Assembly: GCF_001280595.1 (NCBI RefSeq)
Contig: NZ_LITU01000059.1
Span: forward strand, 104,650-168,649
Reading direction: 5' to 3'
Length of the DNA: 64,000 nucleotides
From: Paenibacillus xylanivorans
GTDB lineage: Bacteria; Bacillota; Bacilli; Paenibacillales; Paenibacillaceae
The translations under genes and the position numbers were made by a program. The notes beneath the pieces are model-generated. The model had not been told where the DNA came from. It did not search any database and saw only the letters and a program-made list of their open reading frames with translations. This document shows positions 54,113-62,614 of this stretch, piece after piece (the first letter of the stretch is position 1; every line of letters begins with the position of its first letter).

Positions 54113-54937
54113 ATGCGAGTGAAAAAACGGCTGGTTTCCATCGGATTAAATGTGCTCGCTTGGCTGCTTAGCCTGGTGGTCCTGATTCCTTTTGTCGTCA
54201 TTGTGCTGAATTCATTCAAGTCCGATGCCGAAGCCAAAGTGCTGAAACTGACGCTTCCCGAAAAGTTTATTTTTGAAAATTACAGAATCGTCTATGAGCA
54301 GGGACACTTGGGTGGTTCCTTTTTCAACAGTCTGCTGCATTCAACGGCTTCTTCCCTGCTACTGGTGTTTGTCGTGGCGTTCTCGGCCTTCACCCTGTCG
54401 CGTAATTATTCGAAGCTAAGCAAGTTCCTATACTTCTTTCTCATTCTGGGCATTACACTGCCCTTAAACTACATTCCATTAATGGAGGTCATGAAGTCGC
54501 TGGGCATGATTAATTCGCATGTAGGCATGATTCTGCTCTATACAGCCATGGGCATTCCGATCTCGCTATTCATCACATATGCGTTTGTATCCAATATTCC
54601 GAAAGAACTGGATGAAGCAGCCATCATGGACGGATGCAACGGGATCAAGCTGTTTCTCAGGATTATCGTGCCTTTGTTAACCTCTGTACTGGTTACGGTA
54701 TTTGTTCTTAATTTCCTGAGCGTCTGGAATGAGTTTACCGCACCACTCTACATGCTCAATACCGTCGAGATGTGGCCGATGACACTCGCTGTATATAACT
54801 TCTTCGGACAATTCAGTGCTCAGTGGAATCTGGTCAGTGCGGATATCGTGCTTACTTCACTACCTGTGTTGGTCGTGTTCCTGATTGGGCAAAAATATAT
54901 TGTGGGTGGTCTGACTTCCGGGGCGGTTAAAGGTTGA
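54113..54937 (+). CDS. Sugar ABC transporter permease (MalG/UgpE type)
   Basis: The 274-residue inner-membrane protein has six membrane segments, an EAA loop LDEAAIMDGCNGIKLFLRII near 165, and the typical C-terminal QKYIVGGLTSGAVKG. ATG abuts the stop of the preceding permease, so the two are translationally coupled and probably heterodimerise. Confidence 0.94.
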   Translation: MRVKKRLVSIGLNVLAWLLSLVVLIPFVVIVLNSFKSDAEAKVLKLTLPEKFIFENYRIVYEQGHLGGSFFNSLLHSTASSLLLVFVVAFSAFTLSRNYSKLSKFLYFFLILGITLPLNYIPLMEVMKSLGMINSHVGMILLYTAMGIPISLFITYAFVSNIPKELDEAAIMDGCNGIKLFLRIIVPLLTSVLVTVFVLNFLSVWNEFTAPLYMLNTVEMWPMTLAVYNFFGQFSAQWNLVSADIVLTSLPVLVVFLIGQKYIVGGLTSGAVKG

Positions 54938-55004
54938 GATCATTTGAAAGACGATTTCCTTAAATGTATTTTATAAAATAAAAAAACTGCTGACTCACCG
55001 CCAA

Positions 55005-55078
55005 AAAGCCCTCGTCTTTAAAGCATGTCTGCCTGGTTCTTCATACAGAACCGCTCACATGCTTCGGACGAGGGCTTT
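55005..55078. terminator. Long three-step hairpin between convergent genes
   Basis: aaagccctcgtc…gacgagggcttt outer stem (12 bp), agcatg/catgct middle stem and ggttct/agaacc inner stem. It serves both the permease and MFS genes. Confidence 0.85.
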
Positions 55079-55117
55079 CGCTGTTGAGATCTTTATATGT
55101 CATACATTCATTCTGAA

Positions 55118-56443
55118 TTAATCGTGCGCCAACCCGGCAGAATCCGGTGGAGCGATGTCGGTACTTTGCTCCAGCGATTTGATCATTTTCAAACGGGATG
55201 TAATAAGCCCGATCAACATAACGAACAGACCAGCAATGATGAACAGCAAGGCTATACCTCTTCCCGGCCCTGTTCCAATGATCTGACCAACGGAAGACGC
55301 CAGTGCTCCGCCCTCCATCATCAGCGGATTAAACACATGGTCGGCCAAAAATCCAGCCAAACTATACGCTATCACGAACCCGAGCTGTGACAGAATTCCA
55401 ATGATGCCCCATACCCTGCCCTGCTTTTCGTTGGCGATATTGTTACGCACCAGCACATCTGCGCTCATGTTAACAAACGGCAGCGATGACAGGAACAGAA
55501 AGCCTGCGAAGATAATAAAATAAATGTTGGTGGATACCCCCATAAGCGAGAAGGACAGGCCACACAAAATCAGACCCATTACAAGCACACTTGCGTATTT
55601 CTTCGTCATTGTAAATATACCGATACACAAGCTGCTGATCAACATGCCGATGGCGCTAACGGACTGAAACGTTCCAAGTGTCTTTGCATCCGTAAAAGAC
55701 AGGAGCATCGGGCCAATAAGTGTCTCCAGGAATCCCAGATAGAAGGTGACAAGAGAAATAATCAAGACCAGCAGCAGTACTCCCTTATTGGTTACAACTT
55801 CTCTCCAGCCCTCCTGAATATCGATCATCCAGTTTTTGTTGTCTTTATCCTCTCGCTCTACCTTCATGCTCTTCTGAATAACCAGCACAGCCAGAATGGC
55901 AACAAGGAATGTCAGAATATTAATGACCAAAATGACTTCAATGGTTGTTATACTAAGCAGAATGCCCGCAATGATTGGCGAAAACAGAAACTTCGAAGAT
56001 TCGGCCAGTTGCACAAGACCGCTTCCTTTGGAAAACTGATCTTTATCCAGCAAGTCCGTGGCAGAGGCCTTGTATGCCGGGCTTTGCAGCGCGGAAAACA
56101 CGGAACTAAAGGCCACTCCCACATAGATATGCCATAACTGGATATCACCCGTGAGCATAATGGACAGAATAAAAATTAAACCGGCAGCCGACCCCAGGTC
56201 GCCGATGATCATCATCGTTCGACGGTCGAACCGATCAGCCAGTACACCTCCAATCGGTCGAAGCAGGATGTTCGGCAGGAACGTGAACAAGGTAATCAGC
56301 GCAACACTTGTTGCCGTATTCGTTTTTTCGAAGGCATACACCCCCAGCGAGAAAGCCGTAAGTCCAATCCCAATCATGGAGATGAGTTGACCGAACCATA
56401 CAACCAGAAATTTCCTAAATGATTTTTGAACGGTATGTTCCAT
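55118..56443 (-). CDS. MFS efflux-type transporter
   Basis: The 441-residue protein has about 12 membrane segments. The MFS motif A is GGVLADRFDRRTMMIIGD in the loop after helix 2. Layout resembles the macrolide/multidrug exporter group with the MFS_3 fold. ATG 56443 has AAAGGAG. It is immediately downstream of the TetR gene (20-base gap), a usual regulator–pump pair; substrate is unknown. Confidence 0.88.
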   Translation of the reverse strand: MEHTVQKSFRKFLVVWFGQLISMIGIGLTAFSLGVYAFEKTNTATSVALITLFTFLPNILLRPIGGVLADRFDRRTMMIIGDLGSAAGLIFILSIMLTGDIQLWHIYVGVAFSSVFSALQSPAYKASATDLLDKDQFSKGSGLVQLAESSKFLFSPIIAGILLSITTIEVILVINILTFLVAILAVLVIQKSMKVEREDKDNKNWMIDIQEGWREVVTNKGVLLLVLIISLVTFYLGFLETLIGPMLLSFTDAKTLGTFQSVSAIGMLISSLCIGIFTMTKKYASVLVMGLILCGLSFSLMGVSTNIYFIIFAGFLFLSSLPFVNMSADVLVRNNIANEKQGRVWGIIGILSQLGFVIAYSLAGFLADHVFNPLMMEGGALASSVGQIIGTGPGRGIALLFIIAGLFVMLIGLITSRLKMIKSLEQSTDIAPPDSAGLAHD

Positions 56444-56463
56444 GGATGGTACTCCTTTGTTGG

Positions 56464-57099
56464 CTAAGCTTGATGTGGAAAATAAAGACGGGTGATGTAG
56501 TCAAAGCTTCCTTCTTTTGCTCCCAGAACACGTTCCATAATATGCGTGAATGCTTCAACCTTTTTTTGGAGTTCTTCCTCCTCCCATTGAAAGATACCTC
56601 GATCCAGCAAAAATTGAGACGATACGAGCAGAAATTCGATGGATTCCTTGGGGTTAGGTGTATGAAATACCCCTTCCTGAATGCCCTGCTCCACCACTTC
56701 GGCCAAGATGGGACTTAAACGAATCACCGTCTCTACAAGACTCTTTTGGTGCATCTCCACATTATGGATACTGTGCAATTGCTCGATGAGATCATGCTTT
56801 CTGTCGTCAGGCTGATTCTGTGCCATCATGATTCGAAAAATTTTGTCATGGGCGTTCAGTTGGGGATCGGATACCACGCGCTTGGCTGATGCCTCCCCAC
56901 TGAGAATAAAACGCATGACGATACCGTTCATAACCTCTTCCTTGGACTGAAAATAATAATAAAATGTGCCCTTGGCAATGTTGCACGCCTGAAGGATATC
57001 CATGACCGTTGCTTTGGTATATCCCTTGGTCACGAACAGAATCTCGGCCGCATCCAAAATCTCGTTTCTGCGTTCTTCCGGGTTTTTCATCAATCTCAT
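56464..57099 (-). CDS. TetR/AcrR family regulator
   Basis: The 211-residue protein has an N-terminal helix-turn-helix, RNEILDAAEILFVTKGYTKATVMDILQ followed by GTFYYYFQSKEEVMNGIV. A helical ligand domain follows. ATG 57099 has GGAGG upstream. A perfect 15-base palindrome lies 20 bases before the start, so it most likely represses its own tetR–MFS transcript; the ABC genes further upstream may be induced separately. Confidence 0.92.
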   Translation of the reverse strand: MRLMKNPEERRNEILDAAEILFVTKGYTKATVMDILQACNIAKGTFYYYFQSKEEVMNGIVMRFILSGEASAKRVVSDPQLNAHDKIFRIMMAQNQPDDRKHDLIEQLHSIHNVEMHQKSLVETVIRLSPILAEVVEQGIQEGVFHTPNPKESIEFLLVSSQFLLDRGIFQWEEEELQKKVEAFTHIMERVLGAKEGSFDYITRLYFPHQA

Positions 57100-57119
57100 A
57101 TCCTGGCCTCCGATTCATC

Positions 57120-57134
57120 GACCGACTGTCGGTC
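57120..57134. promoter_or_regulatory. TetR-type operator
   Basis: GACCGAC-t-GTCGGTC, perfect 7-bp half-sites with a one-base centre, typical of TetR-family sites, between the ABC ATPase stop and the tetR start. Confidence 0.8.
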
Positions 57135-57158
57135 TATTGTAGTCATGAAGTTCTTTTT

Positions 57159-57926
57159 TTAGAACCCCATTTCAGTCAACCACTGCGCTAGATGGGTTTC
57201 CCTTGCTTTCAGATCCTGACGTTCTCTTGCATATTTTCCGATATTTTTGTCTGCAACCAACTTGCCGTCCATCATAAACAGCACACGTTCCGATCTTGCA
57301 GCGACTTTGACATCATGGGTTACGAGCAGAATGGTTGTACCTGCTGCATTAATATCGCCCAGAATATCCATAATTTCATACGTCGATTTGGAATTTAGAG
57401 CTCCCGTCGGTTCATCTCCGAATAGAATATCCGGATTATTAATAAGGGCACGGCAAATGTCGATCCGCTGCAGCTGTCCTCCGGAGGCTTGGGTGATGTT
57501 ATGCTGGGCCAGCCCGTCAATCCCCATTTTTTTCATCAACGACATCGCCCGTGTATTGATCGTTTCTCTGCTGCTTTTCTTGGCGAGATACGCGGAAAGT
57601 ACGATATTATCCAACAGATTCAGATTTTTGAGCAGATGAATATTTTGAAAAATGAACCCCATCTTGGTCAGACGCAGACTTGCCAGGTCTCTCTCCTGAA
57701 ATGCTGATATTTTTTTGCCATTAAAATAGACGCTGCCAGCACTAATCTGATCCATGCCGCTGATGTTGTACAGTAAAGTGGACTTGCCTGAGCCGGATGG
57801 GCCCATGACGGAAACAAACTCTCCCTTTTTTAACTGAAGGTTGATATCTTTCAGGATGTTATGCTCTTCATTCTCGCCGATCGCTACTGATTTATTCACT
57901 TCTTTGGCTTCAAGTATAGTTATCAT
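57159..57926 (-). CDS. ABC transporter ATP-binding protein (MacB/SalX type)
   Basis: The 255-residue ATPase has Walker A GPSGSGKST (42–50), Q-loop FQNIHLL, signature ASGGQLQR (147–154), Walker B ILFGDEPTGAL (167–177) and H-loop THD. The DEPTGALNS variant marks the lipoprotein/antimicrobial-peptide exporter subfamily that pairs with FtsX-type permeases, as encoded 12 bases upstream. Confidence 0.94.
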   Translation of the reverse strand: MITILEAKEVNKSVAIGENEEHNILKDINLQLKKGEFVSVMGPSGSGKSTLLYNISGMDQISAGSVYFNGKKISAFQERDLASLRLTKMGFIFQNIHLLKNLNLLDNIVLSAYLAKKSSRETINTRAMSLMKKMGIDGLAQHNITQASGGQLQRIDICRALINNPDILFGDEPTGALNSKSTYEIMDILGDINAAGTTILLVTHDVKVAARSERVLFMMDGKLVADKNIGKYARERQDLKARETHLAQWLTEMGF

Positions 57927-57938
57927 CGTTAATCCTCC

Positions 57939-60272
57939 CTACTCCACAATCATTTTGGATATGCTAGTTTCCTTGATCGATTGTATGCTGATCCATGCCG
58001 TCAGTACGATCGTGCCTGCAAGCAGCAATGGACACAAAATATATGCCTGTAGCGGGTTAACAACAAAAACAATATTCGAAGCACCAAACGTCGACATGAT
58101 GCCACTGACCAGCAATGGGCCCAACGTATTGGACAATATCGTTCCAGCAACAACCCCAACAATCAATATGACAAGTGACATCACGACATACTTCAACTTG
58201 ATCTTGGACAAGGCGAAGCCGAGACTTCTTAGTAAAGCAATGTCATTGTTGTCCTTGGCTACTAACATCTGAAGGAACAGGGATGTAATCAAAATGGATA
58301 TGAAAACACCGATGACCAAGGCCAGCATCGTAACCAATTTCAATTGCCGAATGGTTCCTCCAAGCGTCTGATCCAGATAACCTTGAAGATCAGTTACTTT
58401 GGCTGGAGAGAAGGAAGTCTCATATTCAGCAATTTTGGCAGCCATTACCCCGCGATCTTTCAGGTCCAGACTGACCACGTACCACAAAACGCTATCCTTG
58501 TTGTAGGGCAACAAAGCCTTCGCCGTTTTCCCACCATTCGTAACGTCCTGGTATATGCCACTTACAGTCATTGCTTGATCCGTTCCATTAACCAACAAGG
58601 TAAGCTGCTCACCTGTCTTTAGGCCCAACTCGCTGCTGTTTGCATCGGATAGCGCAATTTCATTCTCGGTTGTTGGTGCATTCCCGCTAACATAGGACAA
58701 TGGAAAAATACTGAAATCCCCGGTTTCCACACTCAGATTGTCATAACTTCCCTCCGCATTCCGAACCTTGAACTGGCTTGTTACCAATGGGGAATACGTT
58801 TTGATGTCTTTATCATTTTTGATCTGGGCAATCAGATTGGCGTAACGCTGCTCTACATCGTCTGTGTGCCTCAAGTCAATGCGAATATCACTTTGTCCAA
58901 CACCCATATAGGAAATAAAGCTTGGCGCCTGCAATGTGTTCAGGAAGTTGACCGGCACAATCATGATAAATGAACTGACCACAAAGACGAATAATAACAA
59001 TCGGAACATCTTTATTCGCTGTATAACTTCCTTCAGACCAAGAAAGACAGGTACGGAAGACCAGCGATTGCGGGACAAACTAAGCCGATTTCTAATGAGC
59101 TGTGTGTCTCCCAGGCTTCCTGTACGGAGAGCATCCACCGCGGAGATAGAACGAAAACGCCGCAGCACTGTCTGGCAGAACAGAACCACCATTGTAAATA
59201 TCAATCCGGCTGCCACTAAAGGAATTGCAAAATGAAGCAGAGTTGCAGGTGCTTTTCCCATATACAACATAATGTTTGAAACGAATAGTCTGTTAACGCC
59301 GAGGGATGCAATGTAACCCAGCACAGAAGCTAATCCGGCCATAAAAACATACTTCATCAGATATAGTCTCTTGATATCCTTCTCGGCGATACCAATCGCT
59401 TTCATGACACTGATCTCACGATAATCTTCTTCGATGGTCGCCAGCATCGTGAATCGGATGCAGAGCATCGCGATCAGGATCAGTACAAGACTGACCAGAA
59501 TAATGACGGCTGCAATGACTCCGTCGGTCATGGCATTTAATACCTGGAACAGCCCGTAGGGTACGACCGGCCCGGCGTTGGGAAGCCCTGCATTTTGGTA
59601 AGCCTGGGTGAAATCTCCCGTCAGTCCGGGATCAGTCAACCGGAACTCAATAAGATACTCCATCTCCCCGATGCTATGCTTCAGTTCCTGCAAATTCCCT
59701 GAACTCACAATAAAACGTTTGGAATGGACAACCGACGGATTCATCTGAGCATCACGGACAAAATCAACAATCGTATAGGAACGCTCAAATTGTCCATTAC
59801 CTACCCGGACCTGATCGCCCAAGTTCAATTTGTTTTGCTGCATGTAATATACCGGTACCGCGATCTCGCCATCGTTAACCTGTATAATCTCACTATCCAG
59901 ATTCAGCAAATAGTCGAAACTTTGATTCTGTGTAACAAAATCAAGGTCCATGACGCTGTTCTTTTCGGACTCTGCTCCGAGAAACAAATTAGAGCCGTCA
60001 ATATTGATCATCTCCACAATCTGATGCTGCTGGACCATGGCATTTTCCTCGGCCCACGTGTTCACTTTGGCCTGATCGAGTTCTCCCGCATGCATTTGTA
60101 CAAAGTGCGGTGTTTTGGATTCAGAGAACAGATATTGGATGGAACTCGTCAGTTCCATAATCATCCGTGAACCCGAAGATACCAGCAAGGCGGCCAGCAG
60201 TACAAAAATAAATAACGCAGCCGTAATCCCTTTCTTTCTCGTTATATCGTTTCTCAGCATTCGTAGTAGCAT
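57939..60272 (-). CDS. FtsX-like ABC permease (two-repeat type)
   Basis: The 777-residue protein has an N-terminal membrane helix and a large extracytoplasmic part. Three membrane helices (about 245–375), another soluble part (about 440–620) and three C-terminal helices follow. This is two FtsX/MacB_PCD units. Segments include EEDYREISVMKAIGIAEKDIKRLYLMK and NDIALLRSLGFALSKIKLKYV. With the adjacent ATPase it would form a peptide/antibiotic/lipid exporter. ATG 60272 has AGAGGAG, 13 bases upstream. No BceRS-type two-component genes are beside it. Confidence 0.9.
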   Translation of the reverse strand: MLLRMLRNDITRKKGITAALFIFVLLAALLVSSGSRMIMELTSSIQYLFSESKTPHFVQMHAGELDQAKVNTWAEENAMVQQHQIVEMINIDGSNLFLGAESEKNSVMDLDFVTQNQSFDYLLNLDSEIIQVNDGEIAVPVYYMQQNKLNLGDQVRVGNGQFERSYTIVDFVRDAQMNPSVVHSKRFIVSSGNLQELKHSIGEMEYLIEFRLTDPGLTGDFTQAYQNAGLPNAGPVVPYGLFQVLNAMTDGVIAAVIILVSLVLILIAMLCIRFTMLATIEEDYREISVMKAIGIAEKDIKRLYLMKYVFMAGLASVLGYIASLGVNRLFVSNIMLYMGKAPATLLHFAIPLVAAGLIFTMVVLFCQTVLRRFRSISAVDALRTGSLGDTQLIRNRLSLSRNRWSSVPVFLGLKEVIQRIKMFRLLLFVFVVSSFIMIVPVNFLNTLQAPSFISYMGVGQSDIRIDLRHTDDVEQRYANLIAQIKNDKDIKTYSPLVTSQFKVRNAEGSYDNLSVETGDFSIFPLSYVSGNAPTTENEIALSDANSSELGLKTGEQLTLLVNGTDQAMTVSGIYQDVTNGGKTAKALLPYNKDSVLWYVVSLDLKDRGVMAAKIAEYETSFSPAKVTDLQGYLDQTLGGTIRQLKLVTMLALVIGVFISILITSLFLQMLVAKDNNDIALLRSLGFALSKIKLKYVVMSLVILIVGVVAGTILSNTLGPLLVSGIMSTFGASNIVFVVNPLQAYILCPLLLAGTIVLTAWISIQSIKETSISKMIVE

Positions 60273-60632
60273 AAACGAACATGGCTCCTCTCATCTACAA
60301 GTCGTTCCTATTCATCTGGAGTCATAAAGCTTGCAGTATTGAAACCGATCTAAAAAATTGAATTAAAGATGTTAGACGAATTCATATCACCCACTTGAAA
60401 ATCAAAACAGATTTATCTGGCAAACATCATGTCCGGCTCCCTTCATAAAAGTTATTCCAAACCAATGCAATTCATTTCACAACGAGGCATCTAGCCAGAT
60501 TATATAACTCTATTTTTATTTGTCAATTAAAACATAATTTTCTAATTTTCTGTTGTTATACTCATTTAGAGAAGCCAGCTATAAACTATTTAAAGCATGC
60601 CAGGTTTCACTCAAGGGAAATAAAAATAGGAT
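60273..60632. other. AT-rich intergenic region between divergent units
   Basis: About 360 bases holding the promoter of the ABC exporter genes, which I cannot place with confidence. No ORF or hairpin stands out. Confidence 0.5.
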
Positions 60633-60661
60633 TTGACAACAAATCATTTTGTAACTATTAT
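60633..60661 (+). promoter_or_regulatory. Promoter of the Rrf2 regulator gene
   Basis: TTGACA (60633–60638), 17 bases, TATTAT (60656–60661). The −10 lies exactly in the centre of the operator at 60649–60669. Confidence 0.85.
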
Positions 60662-60669
60662 GGTTACAA
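60649..60669. promoter_or_regulatory. Rrf2 operator (own gene)
   Basis: Perfect palindrome TTGTAAC-N7-GTTACAA covering the −10 box and start region of the rrf2 promoter, indicating autorepression. Confidence 0.75.
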
Positions 60670-60684
60670 CGGTGGTGATCATCC

Positions 60685-61110
60685 ATGAGACAAATCAGCA
60701 GTCGCTTTTCCATTGCTGTTCATACACTGTCCCTGATCGCTGTTATGCCCAATGAATGCACTGGAGATGTTATCGCTCAGAGTGTGAATACGAATCCCGT
60801 GATTATCCGGCGGATTATGTCCAAGCTTAAACAGGCTGGCTTGATCGACGTAAGACCAGGTGTGGGCGGTGCTTCCTTGTTGAAAGACCCGGCGGACATT
60901 ACCCTTCTCGATGTATATCGAGCGCTTGAGGTCGTGGAGGATGGGGAACTATTTAACTTTCATAAACATCCCAATCCGAAATGTCCGGTTGGCAATATGA
61001 TTGAACACACCTTGCGTGCCGAACTCATTGAGGCTCAGACAGCCATGGAACAGCGCTTGAATCGTGTAACAATACAGCAGATGATGGATCAGGTTCACGT
61101 CTCTGAATAA
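60685..61110 (+). CDS. Rrf2-family transcriptional regulator (YwnA-like)
   Basis: The 141-residue protein has the winged helix typical of Rrf2 proteins: SRFSIAVHTLSLIAVM…, VIAQSVNTNPVIIRRIMSKLKQAGLIDVRPGVGGASL. Two cysteines are present, one near residue 21 and one in NPKCPVG near residue 97. It lacks the three-Cys cluster motif of IscR, so it is more like the cluster-free YwnA/thiol-sensing group. ATG 60685 follows GGTGGTGAT. It probably controls itself and the SDR gene downstream. Confidence 0.9.
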   Translation: MRQISSRFSIAVHTLSLIAVMPNECTGDVIAQSVNTNPVIIRRIMSKLKQAGLIDVRPGVGGASLLKDPADITLLDVYRALEVVEDGELFNFHKHPNPKCPVGNMIEHTLRAELIEAQTAMEQRLNRVTIQQMMDQVHVSE

Positions 61111-61136
61111 AAAAAGCTCATTACGAGCTTTTTTTA
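61108..61136 (+). terminator. Terminator of the Rrf2 gene
   Basis: aaaaaagctc-attac-gagctttttt, directly at the stop codon. Confidence 0.85.
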
Positions 61137-61145
61137 AACCTTTTG

Positions 61146-61166
61146 TTGTAATCACACCTGTTATAA
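61146..61166. promoter_or_regulatory. Second Rrf2-type operator, upstream of the SDR gene
   Basis: TTGTAAT-N7-GTTATAA has the same spacing as the operator at 60649 and matches it at 12 of 14 half-site bases. It lies 83 bases before the SDR start. Confidence 0.6.
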
Positions 61167-61248
61167 CAAATACGATTACATCAATACGTTTTTCTATTGG
61201 CATTTCACAGAATATCGATACAAACATACCCCTGAGGAGGAAATAAAA

Positions 61249-62106
61249 ATGAAAATTTTGGTTACTGGCGCAACAGGTCATTTGGGTTCACTGATCGTAG
61301 AGGCATTGTTAAAAACGGACTCTGCCAAGGATTTGGCAGTAAGTGTACGCAACCCCGAGAAAGCTGAAGCATTGCGTGCCCAAGGAGTTGACGTTCGTCA
61401 CGGTGATTTCGATCAGCCCGAAACGCTGGAAAAAGCATTTGCAGGGGTAGATCGGCTCTTGCTGATCTCCACGGATGGTGACAATGAAACGCGTATTCGC
61501 CAACATGAAGCTGCTGTGGACGCTGCCAAGAAAGCAAACGTTGGCTTCATCGCTTATACCAGCGTTGTGAATGCGGAGAAAAACACCCTTTCGCTGGCTG
61601 AAGTACACCGCGCCACAGAACAGGCTATCCGCGAATCCGGTATTCCTTATTCTTTCCTGCGTAACAACTGGTACCTGGAGAATGAAGCAGGAAGCGTACA
61701 AGCAGTTACCCAAGGCGCTCCTTGGGTGCATGCAACTAACTCCAGTCAAGTAGGCTGGGCTACTCGCAGTGATTATGCACATGCTGCTGCAGCTGTGCTT
61801 GCAGGTGAAGGACATGAGAATACCATGTATGAATTGTCCGGCAAACTGCGTACTCAAGCTGAACTGGCTGCCATTGTTGGTGAAGTGCTTGGACAAGAAA
61901 TCAACGTGCAAAACGTGGACGATGCCGCTTACGCTGACATCATGAAAGGTGCAGGTCTACCGGACTTTGTCGTATCGATGCTCGTAGATATGCAAGGTGC
62001 CATCCGTGAAGGCGCACTGGCTGTAGAGAGTGAAACACTGGAGACATTGCTTGGCCGTCCGGCTCAGCCATTGAGCGAGGGTGTAAAAGCGATTTTGGGC
62101 AAGTAA
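61249..62106 (+). CDS. NAD(P)-binding atypical SDR oxidoreductase (NmrA/QorB-like)
   Basis: The 285-residue protein has the Rossmann motif VTGATGHLGSL (5–15), a basic VRNPEKA stretch suggesting NADP, and FLRNNWYLENE. This is the layout of quinone oxidoreductase 2-type SDRs, which lack the classical YxxxK pair. ATG 61249 has GAGGAGG. Under a likely Rrf2 operator, so it may respond to electrophile or quinone stress. That role is inferred. Confidence 0.88.
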   Translation: MKILVTGATGHLGSLIVEALLKTDSAKDLAVSVRNPEKAEALRAQGVDVRHGDFDQPETLEKAFAGVDRLLLISTDGDNETRIRQHEAAVDAAKKANVGFIAYTSVVNAEKNTLSLAEVHRATEQAIRESGIPYSFLRNNWYLENEAGSVQAVTQGAPWVHATNSSQVGWATRSDYAHAAAAVLAGEGHENTMYELSGKLRTQAELAAIVGEVLGQEINVQNVDDAAYADIMKGAGLPDFVVSMLVDMQGAIREGALAVESETLETLLGRPAQPLSEGVKAILGK

Positions 62107-62177
62107 GTTTTGAGTATGAGAGCTTTCCTGATCCGAATTCTCTCTGATGTATAAATAATGAAGAGTAGAATGGAAAA

Positions 62178-62221
62178 CCAAAAGGGACACACCAACGAAG
62201 GTTGGATGTGTCCCTTTTGGT
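62178..62221 (+). terminator. Terminator of the SDR gene
   Basis: ccaaaagggacacaccaac / gttggatgtgtcccttttgg, near-perfect long stem with a short loop and T-run. Confidence 0.88.
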
Positions 62222-62614
62222 GTAGCTAAGAACTATAACACGATATGGAAGCTAACAGATCACTTATCCTAGCGCGTGTCTTCAAACCCACGGAAAACGG
62301 AAGCCGACCTGAAAGTGTCAGCGCATGGTATCTTGAATGTACAAACATGCGCGCACTAACGAATCGGAGGCGTCTTATTCAGGGATTTGAAGTGACAGCG
62401 GAAATCTAAGAAACCTGAGACACGCTATATCAGAATAAACAGCGGTTTACAGCGGTTTACAGCGGTTTTGACAGGGATTTCAGGAAATAACGTGTCTGAG
62501 ATTCCTTACTTATTAGAAAGAACATCTAAAGGCGAATTAAGACGTCCTGAGTTCCTTAGAAATGGTCTACTATTCGCCATCCAGAATCAGCCGGCTTGGA
62601 CTTCAAGACCGTGA
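62222..62614. repeat. Non-coding region with triplicated decamer and related inverted repeats
   Basis: No credible ORF. It holds three tandem copies of agcggtttac/agcggttttg (about 62441–62470). They are flanked by imperfect inverted arms (taagaaacctgagacacg near 62407–62424; cgtgtctgagattcctta near 62491–62508). A third related copy (cgtcctgagttccttag) lies near 62543–62559. agggatttgaagtgac and agggatttcagg also recur. It looks like a degenerate intergenic repeat element. Confidence 0.6.
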
